Below, piece after piece: positions 50,815 through 61,309 of a DNA stretch of 64,000 nucleotides. The position numbers and the translations under genes were made by a program. This DNA comes from Erythrophleum ivorense (taxonomy: Eukaryota; Streptophyta; Magnoliopsida; Fabales; Fabaceae). The stretch lies in assembly GCA_026724425.1 (NCBI GenBank), contig JAIUCV010000011.1, forward strand, positions 5,415,501 through 5,479,500, in the 5' to 3' direction. The notes under the pieces are model-generated. The model searched no databases and was not told the origin of the DNA. It saw nothing but the letters and a program-made list of their open reading frames with translations. Within the stretch, counting starts at the first letter, position 1. Each line of letters starts with the position of its first letter.

Positions 50815-53800
50815 CTACATTTCCGTGGGCTGAGGAACAGATTTTGTCGGATTCACATCCCCTCTTCCATTGAGCTTAGGTTTGTCCCTAAGAGGCTTTT
50901 GCGTGCTGATTGTCCCCTTCACATTAGTTCTGATAGGATTTCTGGCTGTTTGAGCCCCAGGGCCTCCCCCTGCTAAAATAAATAACAAATTTAGAAATTT
51001 CTCGTTCTAACCAAACAAAATCTTCAATTAGATTTGACAATTTCATCATATTGATCGTTATGTTAATTTATTTTATCTTCACAAGTATTTCAGAAATGAA
51101 GAAAGTAATATTCGTAAAATCATTCTTACCAGAAGATATTTATACAAAGTTTCTATATCAAAATTGCAAATTAATTGCAAAGGGGGTTTGGATAACATCA
51201 GTAGTAACATTAAATACCCGATCTATTTTCACATGTTAATGAACCTTAGGTAAGGAGATGATAGCTCATTCATGATGGTGACACGTTAGAACCAGACCAA
51301 GAAAAGCCCCAACTCATCTTAAAGCGGTTAGAGTGAAATTGGTCTTCAGCAATACTTGCCAACATTTATTAACAAGCGGTGAATGCTAAGAAAGGTATTC
51401 ATGTAAGTAAAGATGGTTGAAATCATCCAAAAGGGAAAGAACAACCTGCGTGCTTAGCTGTTTTCCTATTCATCTAAGCTGCCAGCCTTAAGGCGAATAT
51501 CTCACATAAAAGTTTTGGGGATTGACGTCTCAATGTATAGGAAAAAATTAAATGCACAGATAAAGAACAAACTCACCATTGTTCGGCAGAGATAATCGTT
51601 TTTTTGCCTGTTTATCAGCTTGTGTGATTCTCTCCTTCGGATTACTATGAGATCTTGAACCAATTCCAGGTCTTGAGTTGGTTTCTTCAATTTCAACTTT
51701 TGCATTAGATTTTGGCTTAGTGATCTGTGTGTTTGATGCCTCCAGCAAACCTGCTGACTTACTAGGTGAAGAATCACAGCCATCAGAAAGAGATGGACCA
51801 GTTTTCTGACTAGTAAGGTTTGGATTAACATTTGACGGAACTGATTTCTTGCTGGCAGATCTTAATTGAGATCTGATTCCGTTTTTACCCTCCACTGTTC
51901 CATTTTCACAAACCATTACTCCATCCCTTGTATTAATGTCAAGAAAGCGATTCTCCCAAGGACGGACAGCCATCCATCTTTCCAACCAATTCCAACCCCA
52001 GCTACTCTTATCTGGTTCAAATCCAGAACAAGCAGCCTGCTGCCTTGATGCTGCCTGCCACTGGAAAGAAAAAGAAATCTTGTACATGAGCTTCTGAACT
52101 GAAAAGATGCATCAAAAAGAGAAGGGGGGGGGGGGGGGGGGGGAAGAGTATAACAACTCTCGGGCAACAATATGATTCTTCAGTTGAGGGATTGTCATCT
52201 TCAAAATCAAAGTCCCTTTGTAAGCACCCTTTATAGTCATCATCACAAAAGTAAAAGAATTTAAGTTTAAAAAAAAAATGACTGTCACTAAGCACAAAGA
52301 AGTCACACAAAATGGAAGTCAACATGTACACCCATGCATGAGAAGTCACAAGCATCATACTATACAAGATACAGTCACAATAGGATCCTAGATCGTAATT
52401 GCTAAATAACCTAGAAGTAACCAAAATTAAAACAAAGATGCAACTCCTCAATTACAAGCCTATTACTTTACAGACCAGGATTTGAGTGAGGGCGCAATTT
52501 AGCTGTAGCATAGTGTCCTTTATGGAACAGCTTTATTTAAGAGATATACAAGCTGCTTGGTAGTAAAAGCAATAGCAAACTGTTGAAAATCCAACAGACA
52601 GACTCTGCAACCCAAAGACAAGAAAGATCCAGACAGACAGACTTTGCCAGAGACAACTACGTATGCAGCAAGACAGAGATAAAAATTATGATATAAATCT
52701 CGCTCCAATACCATCTTGTTTCTATTTTCTTTGGTTGAGAAACTAGCATCACCCTATAATTGTGCGCAACTGCACATAGCTTACACCACATCCTAACATA
52801 GCTTACACCACATCCTATTCAAATCAACAGAGAATAAGTCATAACTGAGATATCAAATAGCATAAGGCTCAGGTTGAAACAGCTAATGGGGAAGGCGGAA
52901 AATGGATACAATAGATGAAAAGCTACACCATAGGCATAGAGTAATGGCAAACTTCTTCAATTCAGTATGCATTATAATATCTATAGTGGCAATAAGTCTT
53001 GTGTTCATTTTATTTCTAGGGCTTTCTTACCTTTCCATAACATCATCATACAATTAATCTTATGAAGTTATACTATCAAATATAATTACATATACAACTA
53101 TCTAGCATGATGATATGATTGTGTCTTATGCTCTTAGGGGGCATTTGGTTTAGGGCCATATACATAGACGTCAAAGCATTCTGTTGCTAATGGGCATTTG
53201 GTTGGGTGAATCAAAAGAAATGGAATTTGGCCAGGGAACTCAATTCAGCACAGTGAAAGGTGGGCGAGGGGGGAAATTTTGAAGCCAAGAAGTAGAAAAT
53301 CCTTTTCTGCCCCTGGGTCGAACTATCTCTCCTAAGGATGCAGAACTTGACGTCGAAGATCGCAATGGAGTGCAGCTGTGTTTTCTTCTTGAGCGAGTTG
53401 CTGAACATGTGGCTGAGGTCAACGTCACTGATGAACAAAACAAAGATGATGACAGAAAGGAAGCCAGTGGCGATGAATGAGCCACGGCGGCCAAAGCGGG
53501 AGGTGCAGCAGTTACTATGGTTACTGACTGGTTGAACCAATATGTCAAAGATTGGCCTCAAAGCCAAATGAAAGCTACCCAAGTGTGGGGCATACCGAGA
53601 AGCTGGACATAAGGAGTTAGCAAGGAGAACTGAAGAGCCCATCTGAAATTGGTTCCGACGACAATGGAGGCAATGAGTTTTAGGTTTCATATTGTCGACA
53701 AAGTGGACAGATAATTTTCCTTTTTTTTTTAGTGAAATTTTATTTTATTTAATGAAAGGACATTTTTATCTTTTGGCACTCCAATATTTCCCTTCATCAT

Positions 53801-56800
53801 ATGCTTTTTTCCAACCAAACATAAAATGTCAACGTATTCCTTTTACTTCCAATGCCAAACCAAACACAATCAAAGTAATTGCATTCACTAACGCATTCCC
53901 TCTCCCTTTTCCTACCTTCAGATTCAACGATCCAAACAAGTCCTTAGTATTTTATTCTATCTTTCCATACCTATTAGTGTTTCGGATGAAGTGATGAACC
54001 TACACACATAAATAAATAAAGCAACTAACCAAGCACCTACTATGAGAAGCTTTGAACGGTCATCTTGAGGTCCAATACTCGCATAATATAAGAGCAATTA
54101 CTTATGTCTTATGGTGGACAATAGCTTGAAGGAAGGCTACTTTTCCAAGGACGTGATCACTACCCACATGTTAAGCCAAGACTGCCTGTTCAGACTGCAG
54201 TTGAATATTACATTCAGAAAGTTACTTTCTAGTTGATCTCTGTTTTCAAGTATTATAATTAAAGGGGAACTAGAGGAGGCTGATCATCAGTTTTTGGCGT
54301 TTCCATTATTCACAACTTGGTGTTATCCATGAACTGCATTCTTTACCAATTCAAAATACATTAGGTTTTTCTGCCAAAAACTGACCGATAAAGAAAATCC
54401 AGAAAAATTATTAAATTTAATGAGCAACATGATGACTAAACTTTAATCATCCAAATCTCATCACATATTTAGCTCAGACCATGGGAACCAGAACCAATAT
54501 AGATTATAGGCCAGGTCAATTGCATGTGCAATGACAAGCCAGTTCATTCTAGAGTTCACAACTATACTAAGATATCCACATATGTTGACATGTATGAAAA
54601 TGGAAACCCATTATCACAAATATCAGATACTTCTTACCATGTAACTCAACAAGAGGCTTAACTTACCTGATGAGCCAGAGCATATGCCATTGCTCTCTCA
54701 CGTTTAGCTGCAGCCTCCTGTCTCTTCAACAATTTTGCTTGAATTTCTTCAACGGATCCCACACTGTCACACCAACCTTCCTGTATCAAACATGGGCAAT
54801 GTTTAATTGTTACATTGCAAGGCAGCTTTAAATGGATACTTGAAAAGCAAACTACAATATAATTTTATAATATTCTGCATCATGAAGTAGGTCATGGTAT
54901 TATCAAACACAATTTCTTCATGAAATTTTCACCTTCATGGAACATTCTGAGAACAAATGGGACTGATATGAAACTAGAGCCAATAGTGTAGTTATTTCCA
55001 GAATTAAATGGTAGTACATTGTTTAAAAAGCAGGATATAAAAATGGCACAGAACATTGTATCAGTTTATTACTTTTAGACATCAAAAAAAAAATTTCCCC
55101 TTTTTTCTTTCTTTATGTTTTCCTTTTTAAAAAAAAAAATCTTCTCATTAAGACATTTGGCTAGGGTAGGAGGAGATTGCCATAAGGAAACTATAGAAAT
55201 CCCTTCAAATGCTTTAGGACCAAAAATATCACTGTCGAAGGAGTTGGGATGTGTAACATCCGTTAAAGTTCATTCTTCTTTTGTAAATATAGCTTCCTAA
55301 TTAGAACATTTGCTCTTGAATGTATATAATTTGAAGAGCAGTTTTCCACGTCCAAAACCCATTCTCTTTCTGTCTAATTTCTGCTCTTACTAGCATGATC
55401 TGATATCTCCAATTGTTATCTAAGCTTTGCCTCCCAAGCTTCGAAATTTCCATCTCTCTCAATATATCTTTTGCCAATTTCCCATTTTTGTAAGGTCCAC
55501 GTTTCTATGTTTTTTTCTTCTAGTGCTCCCATTAAGCACCTCTCTGAGAGATCAAGATGTCACACTGCAGTTAATTCCAATCTTAGCAGATCAATTAACA
55601 TTTAAGAAAAGGACCGGCAGGTAGTCACAGAGAGTTTAAAAGATTGAGGGTAGAAAACCCAACCAAATACAGAATATAATAATGAAAAGAATATGTCAAC
55701 AAACAATTAGATCTAAAATCCTCTGTATACTGTGCTCACACACAGTTACATGTTATGGCAACTTGACTTAGTGATAAATAGCCAAAAGGAACAGGATAGG
55801 TCCCACTTCCAATCTCACCAATCAAATAAGGATCTTTTTTCTATACATCCCACTCCCTGTCAAGTGGATTACAAAACAAAGAAACGAAAAATGAAGATAT
55901 CTGATATCAACAGAAGCAAGATTACTTTCAGAAGAGTCTGCAACATATACAGAATTTATTTGGAATTATCTAATACTGCTTACTTCTATTTCTCGAACAC
56001 GAGCTTCATTTGCAAGCTGTTGCTGAAGTTTCTGTTGTGTTGATTGACTTTCCAATGCTATGCGAACACGCCTTGCTCGAACACGTGCCTGGACTCTCAC
56101 CAAGGCTTGCATACAACGGAGAGTTATAGCAGCTTGTTTTCTCACAGCATGACCTCTTACAAGGGCCTGAAGTCTTACCAATCCTTTCAAAGCTCGTAGT
56201 GCTCTTCGGGCCTGATATATATAACAAAACATTCTAGCTTGGTCAAATTAGTAGAGTAGTAATACAAACTAAACCTCCATACAGTCACAAACTGCACCTC
56301 TAAATAAGCCAAATCAAACATGGACTCCAGAACATAACATCCTAACGGGGACTAAAAAATCCCTTTGCTCAAGCATGAAAGTACCTGATTCTTCAATGAA
56401 AAAAGTAATATCTAAGTAATATAAAGTCAAAGCATAATACTCATTGAATGCAGTATTGTATAAACTGTATGAATTTAATTAAGGACTTAGATTTAAAAGC
56501 TATCCTAGTTTACTATTAAGTTGTGATATTTTCACATAAGGAAATTAGGTTACCGTGTTTGTACTGGCACACAGTTAAACAAGGTGACATAGAGGAAAAC
56601 TTTGTAGACAAGGGCAACAGAAGATTGGGCTATCAAATTAGATAAGAAACTGTCACCAAGTTTCGATTGGCACAGAGTTAAACAAGATGAAATAGAGGAG
56701 AACTTCTTAGACAATGGCACCAAAACAAGAAGCAGAATAGAAGATTGGGCTATCAAATAAGAGACTGCATCTGCATGGAAAGGAATACTACAAGGGTATC

Positions 56801-59093
56801 AATGCCTATGGGAGATCTTTCTCAAGCAATCCTGTTTTGACTAAGTGAAAGGATTAGGGCTCCATCTTTTATTGAGAACTCATGTGGGCATGCTACCTTT
56901 TGTAGTGGTTTCTGGTATTGCAACTTGTGAAAGACAGTGATACTTCTTAGCCTACAGCATGAAGGGTAAAGAGAACAAAATTTTATCATATCAATGATGC
57001 CCTCCAATCACTTTCAAAGAGAAGAAAATAAATAACACAGGGTTTTCAGTTCCAATAAAATAAGCTAGAAACAATATGGAGTAATTACCAAAAATCCTCG
57101 GAATGCTGTTTGAATGCATGTTGCCGCCCATTCCTCCCTCATAATTTGATGGCTATGTGCAGCATCCTGCACTTGTTGTGAAGTAGAAGGTGAATGTTGG
57201 ACATCGGTGTGTGAATAGAAATTGGCATCTCCAATAGGAGTAGCATCATGATTACACTCATTTTGGAGTTTGTCACTGTCGATTTCAGTGGAATGTTTCC
57301 TCCGATGCTGTAATTTTCCAGTCCTCTGATCATTGAAAAACCCAAAATTCCATAAGTTGTTTTTAGTAGTGTGCAGGGTGAAGTGCTTTAGATTTTAACA
57401 TATTCAGTTTCTCCAAATGCCAAAAGGAGGGAATCCCTTAAGCAACGTATAATAGGACCTCATACTAGAAGGTAATTTGTGAAAATTACAAATTATTGAT
57501 TAAAATCAAGTACAATTAAAAGGACTGAAGAAGGAGATAGTTCATACGTGTGGAAACACAATTCAAATTGCAGTCAATTGTAAAGCATTCTCAAAACTCT
57601 TTCACAGAGGTAAAAGAGAAGAAGGCTTTGCTCCTAAGCAGAACCAGATATTGGTTGTCATTGTCAACAACCAGTCTGTAAACAGTGAAGTTACTAGATG
57701 AACTGCCAATGTTCCCATATGAATACAATACAAACATATGCACACACAAGCTACAACTTGTCCCTACCACTACCCGCTTGAGCCAAAACCCAAGGATGAA
57801 ACAGAGAAAATGAGAAATTGTTGATATGAACCTTTGGGAAAGCCATACCCCAAAAGCTAGTTGATAAGGTTGGAGAGCCCAAGGTTCATACAAGCCCCAC
57901 ATTAGAATCCTGTACTTCCAATGTGGGATTCTAGCCCCATACCTTGCAATTGGGTCATAACAAGTACTTCTTTTCCACTGGGGTCAGGGGAGGTTAACAG
58001 AGAGGACTTTATTTGATTCCAACTGCCAGAGTTTGTTACTATATATAAGTAATATTTTAAGTGCTACAAGCAGGATATAAGAAATAACCAAGTGACAACA
58101 CATCAGTGCCATGTATCTTGGGATAGATGCCCATAAATTAGCTACTACTCTCGGATTAGTACTTACTACACATGTATATCAGGGTTTCATGACATAGCTT
58201 AAGGGAAAATAGAGGACAGAACTAGCAAAGAACAATAATGGACTTGAGTATCATGACAAAGGTGCATAAGGATAGCCCCCAAACTACATTATGAAGGTCA
58301 TTTTTCAAGTTTTCTAATGATTATTCAGGATTGATAGACTAAAGACTCAAGTCTTTATCATGTTTTTTTGAAGCTCTGGGTACATAGGATTTAAATACAA
58401 GATCTGAATAAGAAAAAAAAAATTGCATTTATATTTAAGCAACATACTTTCTCCATGGAATTAAGCAATGAGACTTAATAGAAAAAAATTAACTAAATAA
58501 GAAAAAACTGACTGACAAATGACACAAAGATTACTTGCCCACAACCAAATAATCAACATAAATTTTGTATCTGACCATGACAATGACTTCAAAAAAATTC
58601 ATATATATAGATACAATACATATATACAAATAAGCTACACCTTGTCCCTACCACTGCCCACTTGAGCCAAAACCCAAGGATGAAATAGAGAAAATGTAGT
58701 ACACACTCCATGAAAAAGAAAAAAAAATTAACAAAAGCAGTTTCTTTTCTTCTAGGATTGGGGAAGGGGAGGCTAACAGAGGGCTTGATTCCAATTGCTA
58801 GGTTGATCTGCATATTTAGTAATATTTTGAATGCTACAAGCAGGATATAAAATAACTAAATGATAACCCACAACCTCAGCAAAAAGTAACATATGTGATT
58901 GCCATGTTTGCCACCAGAAAAAAGAAAAAATAAACATAAAAATCAAAGCTGGGGAAAAAGATGCTAAAAACATGGGAGAGAATAGAGAGAAAAAGAAAGC
59001 TATACTCACATTTCCATCCTTCTCTGAAGGCTGTGGCTTTTCAGACTTCTTTAGACCAACCAAAGCTTTAATCCACTTCCCTGAGACACCCAT
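50815..59093 (-). CDS. IQ67-domain calmodulin-binding protein, IQD5-like
   Basis: Six exons join in phase to 433 codons: 59093-59010, 57325-57089, 56211-55984, 54780-54667, 52060-51577 and 50969-50815, all GT-AG. The start gives MGVSGKWIKALVGLKKSEK, the usual IQD N-terminus. The IQ67 domain starts at about residue 94; the exon 2/3 junction splits RGFL|ARRALR in phase 0, a hallmark of the family. Further calmodulin-recruitment motifs run through VRGHAVRKQAA and VQARVRARRVR. Later conserved blocks are REIEEGWCDSVGSVEEIQ, AAAKRERAMAYALAHQ and WGWNWLERWMAVRPWENR, with a basic C-terminal half including KKRLSLPNNG. IQD proteins bind calmodulin and microtubules as scaffolds; IQD5 shapes pavement cells. 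Overall likeness is closest to Arabidopsis IQD5 (from memory). Introns 1, 2 and 4 carry local duplications and a possible transposon. Confidence 0.94.
52124..52143. repeat. 20-base poly-G run in IQD intron 4
   Basis: Homopolymer close to the exon 5 acceptor (52060); on the transcribed strand it is a C tract. Confidence 0.8.
52774..52817. repeat. 22-bp tandem duplication in IQD intron 4
   Basis: The unit ACATAGCTTACACCACATCC plus two bases occurs twice in a row with an exact 22-base period over about 40 bases. Confidence 0.8.
53137..53943. mobile_element. Candidate Harbinger-like insertion in IQD intron 4
   Basis: About 807 bases flanked by TTA on both sides (53134-53136 and 53944-53946). 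The ends are weakly inverted (GGGGGCATTTGGTT on the left; the complement of the right end reads GGACTTGTTTGGATCG). The interior is much less AT-rich than the intron and has a 159-codon - strand frame (53211-53690) with a hydrophobic segment, not recognised as a transposase. It may be a Harbinger-type non-autonomous element that captured host sequence. The inverted ends are imperfect, so this is tentative. Confidence 0.42.
56565..56767. repeat. Imperfect tandem duplication, about 103-bp period, IQD intron 2
   Basis: The copy starting at 56565 (TGGCACACAGTTAAACAAGG) and the copy starting at 56668 (TGGCACAGAGTTAAACAAGA) both continue to GAAGATTGGGCTATCAAAT. The second copy has a small insertion. 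Confidence 0.75.
57720..58105. repeat. Local duplication, copy 1, IQD intron 1
   Basis: Shares CTTGTCCCTACCACT, CTTGAGCCAAAACCCAAGGA and GCTACAAGCAGGATATAA with 58605-58875 in the same order. It has about 150 extra bases in the middle (57825-57985). Confidence 0.7.
58605..58875. repeat. Local duplication, copy 2, IQD intron 1
   Basis: Diverged second copy of 57720-58105 in direct orientation, about 0.9 kb away, lacking the middle insertion. Confidence 0.7.
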
Positions 59094-61075
59094 AGTATCA
59101 TTCACTATTTCTCAACCAAGCACAAACCTAGAAGGGAATTTCCTGGCCAAGTCAATGCAAAAGTAGTGATTATTCCAACATATCCTTAACTAGCCAAAAG
59201 TTTATGTGTGTTGAACTATGATCAACGGAATGATGAAGCTGGCAAAAGGATCCAGAAAAGCACAAGCTCAGCTGGTAAAAACTATCTACAACCAATTCAA
59301 TTTTGCGACAGTACCACGTCTAGGGGACCTACATAATCTACAACTCTATGTTAATATGATTGATCTGATCTCGTGTTATTTCCTAAATATTTGTTTATTG
59401 GTCTAGTTTTAAAAATGCGTTGGACTGTAAGCAGACATAAACATTCACTGTAGGGAAAAAATGATTAAAAAAGTTGCTGCAGATTATGCAAGACACAGCT
59501 TTCTCACATTACTGTAAATTATTGGATAAGGACATCGCACTTAAAAACAAAGATCATTTGTAGTAAAAAGAAGGGTAGTCAGTGAGAAATAGATCCAATA
59601 TCTCAGAGCCAAATTTGTTGCTATAGGAGATCAGCCATAAAATGGAAATTAAACATAGGATGCCAGTCTATTAATATTGAAATAAAGAAAAATTCTTTCA
59701 AAGACATGACATGTCACATGGATGGAATTAAATGGAACACATAATAAAATCCAAAAGCTGAAAAACACAGACACAGACACACACAAAATCCCAGTATAAT
59801 GTGGTCTTGACATAAAGTAAATTTCTTTCAGAGCCATGTCAAGACAAGGATTTTATTGAATGGAACAGGAAATAAAGTCGAAAAGCAAGATGCTCTGGCA
59901 GTCAATTTAGGTTCTTCAATCAAAAACTTTGAAGGAGGCCAAATTCAGTAAGACTAAAAAAGAGAATTATTTGTGTGCAAGAACAAAGATTGCAGGAAAA
60001 TGAAAAAAACAAAAGGAAAAAGGAAGCAAGCATCAACACAGATTACCATAACAGTCCAATACTATTTTGAGTTTACTCATAATTGCAATATGCAAGCATC
60101 AACTGCCAACATTCATAATTCCTTGTACACCTACCTGTATATACAATCTCCAAACCAGAAACCTTTATGGCTTTGAAGTGGTCATTCAGAAAAATTTGTC
60201 CAGGAGGGCTAAGAACGAATTCTTAAGCTCATTCCTTTTGCTTAATATACCAAAAATCCTACACTGAGATGACAAGTCCTCAATATGCAAGCAAATAAGG
60301 ACTCCGATGTAATGAAAACACCGTGAATGATTTGCACAGGAAAGGAAGCAAAGACCAAAGAGGAACAATGCAAATCCCAAGAAGGAAAACATAAAAGCAG
60401 TGGGCAGTCCATGAACTGTTTAGTAGCATCAAATTCAAAAAAGACTTGCATAGACCTACACAAAGCAAACTGACAAGGCAAACTATCCTCTCGATCCATG
60501 CGCAAGTAATCGTGTACATGAACTAAGTAGAAAAGTTAATGAAAATAATAGATCTCACAACTATTAAAATTACCGGAAGTAAAATAGCAGAACAGATAAC
60601 AAAGGTTTATTACAACTCTCCTTGTTAGTTATGCTAAGTAATAACTACTTGACTCGGCTGTTCTAAATTAACTCGCCGTTTGATATAAATGCCCAATAAA
60701 TATGATTGCTATACAACAATTTAATGAACATTAGAACCCAGAATTCTAAGTTTTGGAAATGGCTAACAGATAACTTCAACGCCGAGAAAAAAAAAATGGA
60801 ATAGTGTCCAAGCAGGACAATCTCAAATGCTGCACAAACAAAGAAAACAGTGCAGATCCAGAGATCAAATAACTGGAGTTCAATTCACCTGAGATTCATA
60901 TGAAGAAAGACTGGGTGGGCTTAATCACCAGTGAGTGAAAAAGTCGACAATACCTTTTGAGGCGTTGATCCATCAATCAGTCAGAGCAGTTAAATGCCAG
61001 GTTCTCACAGCTTTTGAGAGGACCTACAGGTGAAGTGAACCGGGCAGAAAGCTCCTATCTCCCTCTCTAGGCTTT
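59094..61075 (-). other. IQD 5' untranslated region with probable leader intron
   Basis: Going upstream from the ATG, an acceptor-like CTTGGCCAG|GAAATT sits at 59142/59143. A donor-like AAAAG|GTATTG sits at 60954/60953, in front of a GC-richer block ending at about 61075. This suggests a leader exon (60954 to about 61075), a 1.8-kb intron and a short untranslated part of the coding exon. No coding sequence was recognised in between. Inferred from splice consensus only. Confidence 0.45.
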
Positions 61076-61199
61076 TGGATTTTTTTTTTTTTCACCCTGC
61101 GAGACAATACAAAAGCCGGCAGAAGGCAAGGACCGGTGTTGTCTAACGTGCGCCGGGAGGAGGTGGGAGCACGGGAAAACGGCGTCGTGCGGTGATTGG

Positions 61200-61216
61200 C
61201 AACGACGTGTCGTTGT
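61200..61216. promoter_or_regulatory. ACGT-core near-palindrome in IQD upstream region
   Basis: CAACGACGTGTCGTTG is a near-perfect palindrome around an ACGTGTC core, a type bound by plant bZIP factors (ABRE/G-box-like). It lies about 130 bases upstream of the presumed leader exon, in a GC-rich patch. Functional role not shown. Confidence 0.35.
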
Positions 61217-61309
61217 CAGGCGTGAGGGCCAATAGAGTCAATCACGGGACGTGTTAACCCCACCTGTCTAACGAATCCAGATTCGCTCGTTCTTTTTTGA
61301 CGGGGCATG

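Noticed and set aside
50698..50976. 92-codon + strand frame with many arginines
   Set aside because: The opposite strand is the last exon of the IQD gene, joined in phase with a good acceptor at 50969/50970.
53211..53690. 159-codon - strand frame as a gene
   Set aside because: No recognisable domain, the start is doubtful, and it lies inside an intron segment that may be a mobile element; kept only as part of that candidate.
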